Shown in pieces: positions 47,925 to 60,665 of a DNA stretch of 64,000 nucleotides (its first letter is position 1; each line of letters begins with the position of its first letter). The notes under the pieces are model-generated. The model searched no databases and was not told the DNA's origin. It saw only the letters and a program-made list of their open reading frames with translations. The stretch is from contig OZ005609.1 in assembly GCA_963930655.1 (NCBI GenBank), positions 12,382,501 to 12,446,500 on the forward strand, given 5' to 3'. This stretch comes from Myrica gale. Lineage: Eukaryota; Streptophyta; Magnoliopsida; Fagales; Myricaceae. The position numbers were made by a program, and so were the translations under genes.

Positions 47925-48345
47925 AGAATCCGACCGCTGCTATAAGTTTTAGCAGCGTTTTTTTAGCGACGGTCATGTCCGTCGCAATAGGTTATAGCGG
48001 CGGTTTTCACAACCGCTGGTGTAAATCTTGACCTATAGCGATAATCACTTAGCAGCGGTCACGACCACCGTTAAAGACCCGAAGCACTTTTTTGAATTTT
48101 TTTAGTAGTGTTTCCTTAAAACGCTGCTACATGTCTTTAGTAGTGTTTTAGAAAACGTCGTTATAGACCCAACGTTTTTTTTTAATTTTGATTTTTTTAG
48201 CAGCATTTCTTTAAAACACTGCTACCGTCTTTAGCGGCATTTTAGAAAATGTCGCACTGCTATAGACCAAGAGTGTGTTTTTTTAAGAAAAGCGTTGCAA
48301 CATCGTTATTTAAAATCTAAAATAAAATGATGGGATCAATTTAGA
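47925..48345. mobile_element. CACTA-like subterminal repeat array
   Basis: Multiple motifs of the type TAGCAGCGTTTTTTTAGCG, CGCTGCTA, GACCACCGTTAAAG and TAGCGGCGGTT in both orientations. The array ends beside ACATTACAACAAGA, which resembles a CACTA terminus with one mismatch. Confidence 0.5.
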
Positions 48346-48360
48346 GAACATTACAACAAG

Positions 48361-48602
48361 ATGAGGGAACAAATGGGAGAGGGGGTCCAGGGTTTAAAAC
48401 AAAACGATTATGTTTTGTTTTTTTTTTTAAAGAAGGGCCAGAGGGGCCTGGGGAAATGGGGTTTGCGCGGGGGCCCGGGGTGGTTGGGCAAGTGGGAAAA
48501 AAATGCAAAATGGTTAATGGGGGAGGGGGGTCTAGAGGCTAGGAGGGGGCCAGGGAAACAACGCAAAATGGGGGAGGGGGCCGGGAGGCCAGGAGGGGGT
48601 TA
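48361..48602. other. G-rich low-complexity stretch
   Basis: Runs of GGGG separated by short spacers over 240 bp, with a T tract on the left. The open frame here is compositional. It may be the interior of the hAT element that ends at 48786. Confidence 0.6.
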
Positions 48603-48629
48603 AACATTATGTATATATATATATTTTTT

Positions 48630-48786
48630 AAATTACGGTGTCCCGGAAACCCAGTGCTTGGTAACCCGGTAATCGGAAATAGCACTGAATTTTTTGCAAA
48701 ACTTTAAACCGGCATCGGTGAAGCTAGATACCGACAACTCGGTTGCGGTGCCACCAGAATTTTCCGGTGGCACTGAACAGCCCTAG
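48630..48786. mobile_element. hAT terminus inserted in the NAC pseudogene
   Basis: On the minus strand the end reads TAGGGCTGTTCAGTGCCACC, a hAT-like terminus, with CCGGTG-rich subterminal sequence. NAC similarity stops exactly at this point. The opposite end was not located. Confidence 0.55.
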
Positions 48787-49404
48787 CATCAACGTAAACA
48801 CCCTCACCGACCACCACTTCTTCGACCCGGGCCTCCTCACTAGGCACCAAAGCCGCAACCTTATCATCTTCTTCCCATTCCTCCTCAATAAAAGGGAGCC
48901 CATACCGCTCGCCATTCTTCATTCCAGTCCAACTCTTCTGGAAAATCCTGCACAAAACAAATACATCCTGCCCCCACCCAAAATGGCGTCAATTTTCGTA
49001 TCCAACGTCAACAAGGATCTCAAGAACAGAAGTCGAATTAATAAAAGGTGAAAAAGAAAACCAAAATAGATCATAGTGATTAGTTGTATTGCGCTCTTAC
49101 TATGGCAATTCCGGCTTTCTCCAATTCCTCGTCAACGAGGTGATACTCGTGCATGACCCAAGTTGTACGATCGCCACGCTGGGCCTAGCCACTGTGATAA
49201 ACAAGTACAGGCAGAGATAGGCTACAGGCAGAGAAAGATTGGAATTACTTGGAAGGTCCCAGGGCTCGGATTTGTAAATGTCGACAACAGAGATAGGGTT
49301 GAAGAGAAAATGCTTGTCAGCTTGAGGTAATAGCGAACGAGTTCTTCGTCTGTGGGGTGGAATCGGAACCCGGGGGCGAGAAAGGTTGCTGAATCATGGC
49401 CCAT
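48787..49404 (-). pseudogene. NAC-domain transcription factor, broken
   Basis: Three exon pieces are visible. Exon 1 (49249-49404) encodes MGHDSATFLAPGFRFHPTDE and ELVRYYLK, then, after a small deletion that shifts the frame near 49318, HFLFNPISVVDIYKSEPWDL. Exon 2 keeps only its end (about 49101-49180: RAQRGDRTTWVMHEYHLVDE, ELEKAGIA); the middle of the NAC domain is missing. Exon 3 (48787-48967) encodes DVFVLCRIFQKSWTGMKNGE and FIEEEWEEDDKV. It is cut by a hAT terminus at 48786. Sequence around subdomains A and E resembles the NAC078/NAC050 group. Splice sites GTAAGAG and GTAATT are still readable. Confidence 0.88.
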
Positions 49405-49479
49405 AGCATTCGAATCGCACTGATCAAGAGATTTCGAGGGAGAGAGAGCATTTGATGAAGATGGAGAGATTTCGATCGG

Positions 49480-50053
49480 GGAATAAAATAGGACGAGGGA
49501 ATGAGAGATTTGGGAGTTGTTCGGCCAAACAAAATTCTCAGGATTTTTTTGAATTCTCAGAATACAAAATATTTTACAACCAAACATCATTTTTAACACT
49601 ACAGAAAAATAACTACAACACACATACCAATAAAGTTAACCTCACATAAAAATTCTCAAAACACAAAAAATCTTCAAAATACAACATAACCGAACAACAC
49701 CTTGGTGTAGGGCGCGTGGGAAATGAAAATGAAACTCAACATTTTGCTTTGTTTTTTTATATATTTTTTTATTTTATTTTGATTTATGTAATTTCTTTTA
49801 TTTTGGTAAAGTAAAATTATAAAGTCATATGAGCAGCTGATGTGTCAAATTAGTGTCAAATAAGAAAAAAAAATAAAATTGATATCCAATTTCTTATATA
49901 AATATGTATATACTTAACTATCCATTTTTTAAAATTCTTGTTTTATTATAAAACAAATTGAGTCACAATACATGTAGGTACACTTACATATATCACATTG
50001 TAGTAAAACAAATTACAGGTACAACTATATAACATTGTTGTCACAATATATTA

Positions 50054-50092
<39 letters not shown>

Positions 50093-50212
50093 ATAATATA
50101 TATAATGTATTGTGACTATATTATACTATATATACATATATATACTCATATATATCGCATAACAACAAGTGATATATTATTTAAAAATCCTTATACTTAG
50201 TATTAAATACAA
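49480..50212. other. AT-rich intergenic DNA with TA microsatellite
   Basis: Includes a (TA)n tract near 50056-50090 and repeated TATATTATACTATATATA motifs on both sides. No gene recognised. Confidence 0.6.
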
Positions 50213-50447
50213 GGGATAAATACAACATTGGTCGCTGTTGTTTACTCTAAAATCAAATAAATCCTTAAACTTTAAAACACATCAAATTAGTCCCTAAAGT
50301 TTCATATCCATCATGACTTTAGTCCCTCCGGGACCCTTTTCAAATGTGAATGATTTTAAACTTTAGGAACTAATTTGATGTGTTTTAAAATTTAAAGACT
50401 TATTTGATTTTAGAGTAAACTACAAGGACTAATACTGTATTTATCCC
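50213..50447. mobile_element. Mutator-like MITE, 235 bp
   Basis: Nearly the whole element is a foldback: the left reads GGGATAAATACAACATTGGT and the reverse complement of the right reads GGGATAAATACAGTATTAGT. Both run on through TTTACTCTAAAATCAAATAA. The perfect 9-bp target duplication TAAATACAA (50204-50212, 50448-50456) fits the Mutator superfamily. Confidence 0.9.
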
Positions 50448-50944
50448 TAAATACAAAGTATATTATTTTACACTCTTTTTTATAACTAGTATAATAATAT
50501 TAATTAAAATAAGTTGGTAGTATAATAAATAATACTTATAATTTAAAAGTATAAGGATTTCTATATAACATTGTCTGATTTGTTATATGTGTTATCATAT
50601 ACATGATATATTTTGTTTGAAATTAAATAATATGTCATAATTAAATAGTATTATATTACTAATTATGCTCATTATAAGTATGATAATAGATGTTTTCTAA
50701 ACTACTTAGATTTAGTTAATAAATATGCAATCGCCATAACAACCATGGAAAATAATTTAAAATACATCATATAACAACTTCAATTTTCACAACACTCTCT
50801 CTAATTTCATATTTTATTAAGTATGTCTTTTAAAATAAAATTTTCAAATACATGACAAAATAAAATTATATATTAAAAAGAATAAAATAATTATTAACAT
50901 TAAATAATTTATAATTAATAAATAAATAAATTATTTTCACATAT
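50448..50944. other. AT-rich intergenic DNA
   Basis: Very AT-rich. No gene or repeat recognised. Confidence 0.5.
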
Positions 50945-51471
50945 ACCTATAGCAGCATTTGTGTCACAAACACGGCTAAAGGTGGGCACCTACAATAGTG
51001 TTTGTGTCACAAATGCTGCTAAAGGTAGGTACCTACAGCGACGGTTATTGTAGACACCCAATTTTTAACAGCTAAAAGTTCGATCTTTAGTGGTGTTTTC
51101 GAAAAAAATGTCGCTAAAGGTGTCTTTAGCGGCGGTCAGCGACCACCTTCAAAAAGACCCCTACTAAAAAAACGCCGCTAAAGGGTGTCTTTAGCGGCGA
51201 TAAATGACTGCCACTAAAGATCTAACGGTTAGCGACGTTTTGCAAAAAACAAAAAAATCGCTAAAGGGTGTCGTTAGTGGTGGTCACCCGCCACTAAAGA
51301 TCTAACGGTTAGCGACGTTTTGCAAAAAACAAAAAAGTCGCTAAAGGGTGTCGTTAGCGGTGGTCACCCGCCACTAAAGGTGTTTTGTAGGGGCGTTTGT
51401 CCACAAACGCCGCTGAAGACACCCTTTAGGTGCGTTTTTAGCAACCACATCTAAAGACTTATATTTTTGTA
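50945..51471. mobile_element. CACTA-like subterminal array and probable terminus
   Basis: Dense motifs of the type TTTAGCGGCGGTCA, GCCACTAAAG and AAACGCCGCTAAAG. The right edge TATTTTTGTAATGCG is close to the inverted CACTA terminus TTTTTGTAGTG. No transposase is present. Confidence 0.55.
51211..51370. repeat. 80-bp perfect-period tandem repeat
   Basis: Two copies (51211-51290, 51291-51370), each starting CCACTAAAGATCTAACGG, with about two mismatches. They lie inside the CACTA-like array. Confidence 0.93.
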
Positions 51472-51479
51472 ATGCGTCT

Positions 51480-53231
51480 TTAAGAATTACAGTCTAACAG
51501 CTAATACCATCGTTTATTAAGCGTAAATCTAGTGATCAGAAAACTTTTAACGAACATCTAATGATGTTCTCACAAGTAAATCAAAATTATCTGGGAACAA
51601 GACAAGTTATCTCATAAATATTAATCCCTTCAATCAAATGTTTATCTACAAGTATCAATATATCTGGCGGGTCGTGTCCAACTCTAAAATCCCAAAACAT
51701 GTAGTTTAATTTTGCAATTTTTTTTCTAAAATGTTCAATGTAATTTCACCTTGGAAATATTGATATTTTTCTCTCCTAATTAGTTTGCTTTATTTATTAT
51801 TATTATTATTTTATATAACGAGTGAAATTATATAAGATGGGCCATACATAATACGACCCACTTGTATAAGTTAAGTAAACCCTGACTAACTTATGAACCC
51901 ACCAATCACGGTCTCTCATTTAAATCACCAATTTAATCATAGAGGGAATCGAATAGTACGTCCAAATTACATGTCCTCGAGTGTCACCCTTATGACAGCC
52001 TTGGGACATATTTGTAAATAAAAATTATGACCAAAATTCTCATTTGCAAACAAGATAGCTAATTCAAAATTTTTGTCAAGAAAATAATAAAAAAAAAGTT
52101 AGAATCATCTCTCTCCCACTTAAATTATTTATTTTCAATACAATAAATATAAACAAAATTCACTTAAATGATGTATTTCTTCATTTTTTTCACTAACTCC
52201 AATAAAACTCCACTTCCAATTTTTCTCACAAAATATAATAAAACTCTAATCTACCCCAATTTCAGAATATTCTCAAATTTTTTTAAAAAACCTTGGTTTA
52301 TATATATATACATGACCCAGGTTACCCGAGAGTGGATCGCTCTCTCTTTGTTAAGCTAGTGGGAGATCTTTTTTTTTCATAGACAAATGTGACCAATATA
52401 TTAATATCTGAGAAAATACAACAAATACGAACCAAGACAACTACTCTCAAAGGCCAGTGAAAAAGTCTAAACGAACCGAAGGAAGCCAGCCTAAGGACAA
52501 CCACAATTGGTTCAGTTGTATGTTATGGGAAAAGACCAAGGAATACGAGACGTTAACGAAAGTCGCTAAAAGGACTACTGATCCTGTACGAGGAAGTACA
52601 AAAGAATGAGAAAAAAGGGCAGAAAAGCAGAGATAGAGGTAACTATCAAAATTTCAAATTCGAATAGCTATCGCACAGGCTGTTTTTTGGAGGGAGAATC
52701 GTTACACGTAGGGATAATATATGAGGGCTTTGGGTTGGGCTGGTGCGGCCCATCTTTGAACATTTTCCCCTGCGGCCCCCACTCTTTTCCGTCGCTTTCC
52801 ATTTTCCAAGACCATTGAAATAAATAAGATTATAGAAGGGGCAAATCAAATCCACAAAGATTCAATCCAGTCCGCTCCTACGCATGGGCCGCTCGATATC
52901 TTTCCAACATCGTGCTTGCCGATTCGGAAATGACCCAAAAGATATTTGCTTTATTCCTCCTCGGTGTTCCTACTAGTTGTCCCCAAGCAAAATGTTGGTA
53001 GATTTTGCCCAAGATCTCAGACAAGTTGAGGTGGTGGTGGGCCTGAGAGAAGACCGGGTGCATTGGCCGCAGGTATGCTTTTCGGTAGATTCTGTATATG
53101 ATGAGACGGTGCTAATGCCGGAGAGGGACAAACATGTGTAGCATGTGAAGAAGTTGAGCCACCGTCTGTCTCCACCAAAGTTTGACTATTTATGCAGATA
53201 AGCCAATTTCTTCAGCTGTCAGCTGCAAAAT
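51480..53231. other. Intergenic, no gene recognised
   Basis: AT-rich to about 52300, then a region of more even composition (52300-53230) with short open frames on both strands, none recognised. Confidence 0.45.
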
Positions 53232-53825
53232 TTTGTCCCACCAAGTAGAGATGGAGAAAAAGAACAAAAGAAATATAATTATAAAGTCCCTATTTTATAT
53301 TTGGAATGAATACAGGAAAATTGATAGCCCCTAATGTAAAAATATATCATTTTTAAAGTTTATTTGTACAGAGGAATTTTAATTAAGATTCTCTTTAATA
53401 TACGGTTAAAATTAAATAGTACAATTTAGATAGAGATAAACATATCAAGTAGAACAACAACATTTAATGTTGTTCGCAATAATTACGAATTAGTTTGTAT
53501 CTTACCACATTTTAATTAGATCAACTAATTTGTCCCACCAGGTAGAGATGGAGAAAAAGAACAAAAAAAATATAATTATAAAGTCCCTATTTTATATTTG
53601 GAATAAATGCAAGAAAATTGATAACTTCTAATGTAAAAAATACCATTTTTAGAGTTTATTTGAACGAGAAAAATTTTGATTAAGATTCTCTAATTAATTG
53701 TTAAAATTGAATTCAGAAAAAGATGAACATATCAAGTTAAATTACAATATTTAATATTGTCTGAAATAATTACGGGTTAGTTTGGATTTTATAACATTTT
53801 AATTAGATCGATTAATTCGAGTAAA
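53232..53825. repeat. 297-bp tandem duplication
   Basis: TTTGTCCCACCA begins both copies (53232 and 53529). Both continue with GTAGAGATGGAGAAAAAGAA and TATAATTATAAAGTCCCTAT. Divergence by eye is about 15-20%. Confidence 0.9.
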
Positions 53826-55281
53826 AAATTCAAGAAAGTGTATAGAGTGATATTTATATCATCCTAAGTTTTTATTGTCAAATGTTTTGAGGGGATGATG
53901 CTCATACTTCTCAAGTACTCTCTTGTATGTAGTTTATAGTGTTCCCTTTTAAAATCCATTGTGTTTTTGGGATATTTGGAACAAATAATACCCTTTATTT
54001 ATTCTAAAATAAAAATGATAAAATGTTTTAATTTCCTTAAACTAAACCAAAATTACACTTTACTTCCCCTTAATTACAAATCTATTTACCGTTTATCTCC
54101 CAAACTAATACATTTGCTAATTGACCTCCTCAAACTACCATATTTTACAAGTTATTAAATAAAAATAGTAGTTAAAAATATTATTTTTCTTAATAAGATT
54201 ATTTATGAATCAAAATAAAAAAGAAGAAAATAATAAAATCCTTGGATGCTATTGGCGAATCTTGGTACATGAAAAAACATAAGCAGATGTGACGACCAAT
54301 CAACTCTGGGATCAAAGCTGGGATCCTCGGATTACTCAATTCTTCAAGACCAAATGATAAGCCTATCTACGAACTATAGAGAAAGATTAAAAGAAAGCGT
54401 TCAAAAGTTAAAAGAAAAGAATAACAAACAAAAAGCATAATCCATTTTAGCCATTAATCACGCGAAAGACACAAAAAGGAACACCCCCCTCCCTCATCAT
54501 TGGAAATATCAAAAGTTGTCTCATGGGGTTCGTTGCTCCAACGGTCTTCCACGGAGATTCGAATTGCTTTTTATTTTCCAACGAGTAAGATTTTTTCTCC
54601 TGGTCCCTGAATGTTCTTGGAAAATGACACCCCTCAATCCTCGATTCCTTCCCTCGAAAGGTCATGTCTATAATCTGCTTAACCCACATGCCATGATTAC
54701 TTGGAACTAACATCAATCGACTCATGTCTTCTAGACAATTTCAACTGATTAAAAAAATTGTATGTCGATGGCTGGGTCAATTGTAATTTTTTTTTAAGAT
54801 TTATTATATTTTTGGTACAGAGATCAGTACAAAAAACTTCTTCCTTAGGTTTATGTCGATGGCTTAAGCAGCAAGATAACTATTTATTGAAAAGGCTAGG
54901 ACCCTATAAACACTCTACATAATGCCTAATTAGTCCATTATTTAGCTGAGCTCATCCTTGTTCCTGACCAATACTGAGTGGTACACATGTAATTACTTCC
55001 AAATCTAAGGCTAGATCATCTACTACTTTAGTAAAAAGGTATCCCCTCCCGAGCAACAATTTGAAACGAGTGGCCGTTTGAAATTCAGGAAGAGAGAGAG
55101 AGAGAGAGCGAGCTTCAAAGTTAAAACTCAAAAACCAAACTTCAATGCAACCCAACAAAGGCCATTAAAACAAAACATGCTGAGCCTCAGAAATTTATAA
55201 TAAACACAGACGGAGTTTCAGATAAGAAAATCCGCTCCGGCCTCAACATCTGTGAGAGAGGGGGGAGAGAGAGCGAGAGAG
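53826..55281. other. Upstream flank of the ROP-GAP gene
   Basis: AT-rich. A GA microsatellite lies near 55088-55110, and GA-rich sequence also precedes the ATG, as is common in plant 5' UTRs. A 92-codon minus-strand frame at 54447-54725 is not recognised. Confidence 0.5.
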
Positions 55282-57818
55282 ATGACAGGGCTTGTAATGG
55301 TAACAAAGGGAGCTGGGTGCGGTGGTGGTGGTAGTAAGGGAGGAAAGGGAGCAAAGAGTTCAGAGGAAGAGCAAAACCAGCTCTCAGTGGTGGCGCTTCT
55401 CTTGGCAGCTCTGAGAAAGTCCATGGTCTCTTGTCGGGTTGATAGGGGAGAAGATGTCGTGTCCACCGTACCTAACATGGAAATTGGCTGGCCTACGAAC
55501 GTGCAGCACATTGCACACGTGACCTTCGACAGGTTCAACGGGTTTCTTGGTCTGCCCGTGGAGTTCGAGGTTGAGATCCCTGGTCGAGTTCCGAGTGCCA
55601 GGTAGAAACTGCTTCTGCTAGCCAAGCTTTCTTGGTCTTGTGGATTCTATTCTGGGTCTCGCTTGAAATGCTGGAAAGTGTGGTTCCCCCCCCCCTCCTT
55701 TTTAGATCTGATGGAAGTAGGCAGCAAGTTGTTTTATTTAGTAAATTCTGGATCTTTTCTGAGCTTTTAGCTCCATTATTAGTCACGTTTTAAGCCTTAC
55801 TAGCTGCAAACTTTAGATTTCAGCTGCATTAAAACCTGTATGTTTTAGCTTAAAGTGTCGGTGGGTTAATAGAAGTTCATTTTGCGTTTAAAGAGTTTTG
55901 TAGTTTGGAAGGCAAACACATTTGGTGATTACAAGCGGACTACGCAAATTATGTGTGGAGTAAGAGAAGGAATAGGGAAATGCCAAGAGGTTGAACTTTG
56001 TGGTGTTTATCTGTTTGATTTCATTGAAAATGTCATCTGAAGTCGACTAAGCCAGATAGTTCTACTAAGCTAAGTTCAAGGGCTCATTTGGCCTTCGTAT
56101 TTCCCTAGAGTAATAACTAATAAGGTTAAATTCGAACTTTTTTTCTTCACTATCACATCGGGGTAGGACGAGAATAGGTTGTTTCCAGGCATTTAATGGT
56201 GCATATTAGATTTTCCAAATCGGAATTCCGATATAGCATTTAGTCAGTTACTACTAAGGATGTTGGAATTTATTTTCTCTGCTGTACTAATTTTGGATCT
56301 TTGCTTTTCATTGAACTATTTTCTAGTCAGTCAAATTGATCAGACATTTTTCCGTCCTTATCTTTCTTTTCTAGAAAATTTTGTTCCTGATTAGTTCCTG
56401 CATCTTGAGGATTATTCTAACTCTTATTGCTAAGATTTTGTAGTGCGAACGTGTTTGGAGTTTCCGCAGAGTCAATGCAATGCTCTTATGATGCAAACGG
56501 AAATAGTGTACCCACCATACTCTTGCTAATGCAGGAGCGCTTATACTCTCAAGAAGGCTTAAAGGTACTAGTGTTGTGAGTACACAGTCGCTTTTTCCAA
56601 TTTTAAAAATGACTGATCTTACTTAGTGGTCTCTTTAAATTATATTGTTTTCTTATAGGCAGAAGGGATTTTCAGAATAAACCCTGAGAATAGCCAAGAG
56701 GAGCGTGTAAGGGATCAGCTGAACAGGGGCATTGTCCCAGACAATATTGATGTTCATTGCTTGGCAGGGCTCATAAAAGCCTGGTTCCGAGAGCTTCCTG
56801 AAGGAGTACTTGACGGACTTTCTCCTGAGCAAGTTCTCCAATGCAACTCTGAAGAAGAATCTGTTGAGCTTGTGAAGCAGCTAAAGCCAACGGAGGCTGC
56901 CTTGCTAAATTGGGCTGTTGATCTTATGGCTGACGTTGTTGAGGAAGAGGAATGCAACAAAATGAATGCCAGAAACATTGCCATGGTTTTTGCTCCAAAT
57001 ATGACTCAGGTACATTATCATGATTTGTTTAACATTTTGGAGCAACCTTTCTTGCTTACCAAGGCAAGAAAAGCAACAGTGATGTAAACTGGTTGTGCAC
57101 ACAAAAGCAAGAGATATGCCTTCACTTTAACCAACTATTTGTTTTAGTTGACATAATCTGGTTCAGAAGATTTACATCTTTGTTTTTCTTTGTTTAGATG
57201 TCAGATCCATTGACTGCTCTAATGCATGCGGTACAAGTAATGAATTTGCTCAAGACCTTGATTATGAGAACATTAAGAGAACGCGAAGAGTCTGCTACTG
57301 GAGAGTACTCGCCTATGTCATCCTGTTCATCCATTCAGCAAGCTGATGAGGATTTTGATAGTCACCAAGAGATGGATACGAGCTGTGAATTGAGAGGACC
57401 CACATCAGATAATGACGATAATACCCCTTATAACCACAGCAGTGAAGATGAAGATGAGGTTGAAGCATTAAGTGAGATAGAAGAATGCTTCATAAGGCAA
57501 TTGGATGGGAACAATACCACTACAAATAGTTGCTCCCAACAACCAGCAAATGATTTGCGGTTAGAACATGAGAGTCCTGCGAGTTGCTTGGGATTCAATG
57601 TAGAATCCAGTATCAGTGGTGTGTCACTCACGGAAAGCAAAAATGGGAAATCTAGCTTGAGTTCGCACGATGTGGAAAACGGGGGGGCTAGTTCGATTGC
57701 TGTTGGATCAGAGTTTGACAAAGAGAGCCCATCAATAGGATGTCCAAGCAACAATGATGTGAAGATGATTGATAAATTCGAGTCAATTTCACCCACGCCA
57801 TTGTTTGCATCTACATAA
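55282..57818 (+). CDS. ROP GTPase-activating protein (CRIB plus RhoGAP)
   Basis: RopGAPs switch off plant ROP small GTPases, which control polar growth, cell-wall patterning and oxygen-deprivation responses, at the plasma membrane and cytoskeleton. Four exons: 55282-55601, 56444-56564, 56659-57009 and 57198-57818, all GT/AG with matching phases, give 470 residues (Arabidopsis RopGAP1 is about 466). Residues 67-92 hold the CRIB motif (IGWPTNVQHIAHVTFDRFNG). The RhoGAP domain spans about 108-290, with the catalytic arginine finger in EGIFRI (Arg 153) and KAWFRELPEGVL, then NMTQMSDPLTALMHAVQVMN. The tail is acidic and Ser-rich. I chose the ATG at 55282 (MTGLVMVTKG); an in-frame ATG at 55252 (MREGGERARE) is possible but sits in GA-rich leader sequence. 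The gene appears intact. Confidence 0.95.
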
Positions 57819-58956
57819 TCTGCCTAACTTGTTTCAAAATGGTAGTGCTTGGGAATATATTTTGTTCGGTTCTGATTTGCTCTCTACCTTGGTGGTTGCT
57901 TGTGTAAATTTATACGGCAAGGAGTGTGGGGCTTTCGTTAAACTGGAATAGTGTTTGCTTGTGGATTGTGTAAGAGTCACGGTTCAGCTTACAGCTGAAC
58001 TTGTACTTCTGTATTTTCAGTGATGAACCATCTTCTACTAACCTTGGCATTTTCAGATTGGATTGAATTGTTGTCAGAAGTTCGGTTCCTTTTTTCGTAC
58101 TTACGAAATTTAAAACCTTGTTGAATTCATCAGGGGTATGCCTTCATTCGGTATGAAATTCTTGTTGTTATGTATGCTTGATTCACATGCCTTCCAGGGA
58201 CCTCAGACTAGTGATTAATGCAGAATGTGCTTATGGTTGATTCCATTTTGATATTATTACGAATTGTAGGAAACAACTTAGTAAGACGGGGGTCTTTACA
58301 GTCTGGTTGGCAATGAAAGCAAGCAATCACAAGATGGTAGAGAAAAGTACACCTGTTTCTGGAGGCCTGAACAAGGAAATTGTGATAGTTTGCTTTTCAA
58401 TGATTTGCTATCTAAACCAAAAAAGGGAATCGGTTAGTTTAGATTTCACATGTACATTGATCGGCCGAAAAAGATGGAATAATTAATCTCCACCAATAAT
58501 CCCCACCATTTTAAATATAATTTTTCCTAAAATCCCCTGATTCATGTTGAATAGATAGCATTGAGATAGTGGTATCTGATCCAATCATGAAACACTACTT
58601 GCTAGTTGCATGTCTTTCAAACCACCCTTTAATCATGCTCTAACAGTACCAACCTAAAATCCCTCCCAGTCAGTGGCGCATCTACTGCCGCTGTGCAAAG
58701 AGAAATGATAGGCGTCCCGAAAATTTTTCCCGAATCCGTCCCGAATGCTGACGTGGCCACATTTTTAAATCTCTCTCCATGCCACCGCAGCTTGCTCTCT
58801 TTCTTCCCCCGCCTCTCTCTCTCTCTATCAGCTTTTGTTTGAAACTTTGAACTCGATCTCTATCTCAAGCTCGGCAAGTGCTCCATTACTATATTTCTAT
58901 AAATATCTCAACAAATATCCCTTCCTTTCTTCTATCTCGGCCTAGAAGAACTTCCT
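57819..58956. other. 3' UTR of the ROP-GAP gene and intergenic DNA
   Basis: The first few hundred bases are probably 3' UTR. A CAGTGGCGCATC phrase near 58674, a CT tract near 58818 and GACGTGGCC near 58750 look promoter-like for the next exon. Nothing else recognised. Confidence 0.45.
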
Positions 58957-59016
58957 GTGAATTCTCCAAACTTAGCACTAGATGAAGCAAAGCTCAGAGA
59001 ACTAGAGCGAGAAACC

Positions 59017-59834
<818 letters not shown>

Positions 59835-59938
59835 TGAGGAAGCTCACAAATTTGACCGAAAGCAATTTCGGCGACTATTGCTCTCCTCTCCTATGGATTC
59901 TTCCACAAAGGCCTTATTCCTGGCCTTTGTTTTGGTGC

Positions 59939-59994
59939 AAAAGAAGATGCAAGACATCAAAGGACAAAAGAAGATGCAAGACATCAGAGGACAA
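59939..59994. repeat. 27-bp direct duplication
   Basis: AAAAGAAGATGCAAGACATC occurs twice with a 27-bp period; the copies differ at one base. Confidence 0.9.
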
Positions 59995-60449
59995 AAGGAT
60001 TCCCAAAAGCACAATCCCTGCTCCTCCTAGGCTTATCCTTGCCTTCCAATATTGAATATACAAATAGAGAGACAAAATCAACTTCTTTTAATTTACAGAG
60101 AGCCAGAGTAAAGTTCCACAAATCATACACGTATAATCACAATCTCTCTCGCTCATCATCACTGACTCAACACCCAACATTCTATTCACATTTGCAAACA
60201 TAAACAATATTACAATTACGACAATTCCTATTAATTAAACGTAATTTCATCGGAAAATTAACATCCAAACCATTTCAAAGAATCTGAATTCATCGAACAC
60301 GCAATCTTAAAAATAAAATTCTGTTACGGGGAACGAAATTCGCAAATTCATCCAAATGAACAAATCAGGAACCAATTCAATCAACGTAAAGTATGCGACC
60401 TATGCCAGGTAAAACAAATTAGAATGGAAAGGAAAGGAAAGCGAATAAC

Positions 60450-60563
60450 CTTAGTCGCCAGGTCCGCCACATCATCGGTCAGCACGTCCGGCGTGTTCGT
60501 AACCCTAATACCCATCTCCCTGCACTTGTTCAGGTCGATCTTGTCCACCCCAACGCTGAAGCT
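60450..60563 (-). pseudogene. Hydroxyphenylpyruvate reductase exon fragment
   Basis: On the minus strand this reads [20 protein letters not shown] followed by [16 protein letters not shown], a segment of plant hydroxyphenylpyruvate reductase (D-2-hydroxyacid dehydrogenase family). It lies just before the nucleotide-binding domain. It ends with TK and a GT dinucleotide at 60449-60448 that may be the old donor. Only about 38 codons remain, and no other exon of this gene is seen nearby. Confidence 0.82.
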
Positions 60564-60582
60564 CGCGGCGTGGCTAAAGCGC

Positions 60583-60665
60583 ATTTTTCTTGTAGTGGGT
60601 CTTGGAATTATAGTCTTTGGCATGGCGTACATGTTTGTCCACGATGGCCTGGTTCACAAAAGAAA
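60583..60665 (+). pseudogene. Beta-carotene hydroxylase fragment
   Basis: The plus strand reads [20 protein letters not shown] followed by LVHK, the transmembrane and first histidine-motif region of plant non-haem beta-carotene hydroxylase. The following sequence diverges, though a faint HGVLGP near 60750 may be the remnant of a further block. It abuts the reductase fragment within about 25 bp in opposite orientation. Confidence 0.75.

Noticed and set aside
48361-48603. 80-codon Gly/Lys-rich frame
   Set aside because: Produced by G-rich low-complexity DNA; no domain.
54447-54725. 92-codon minus-strand frame
   Set aside because: No similarity recognised and no splice or promoter context; chance frame is plausible.
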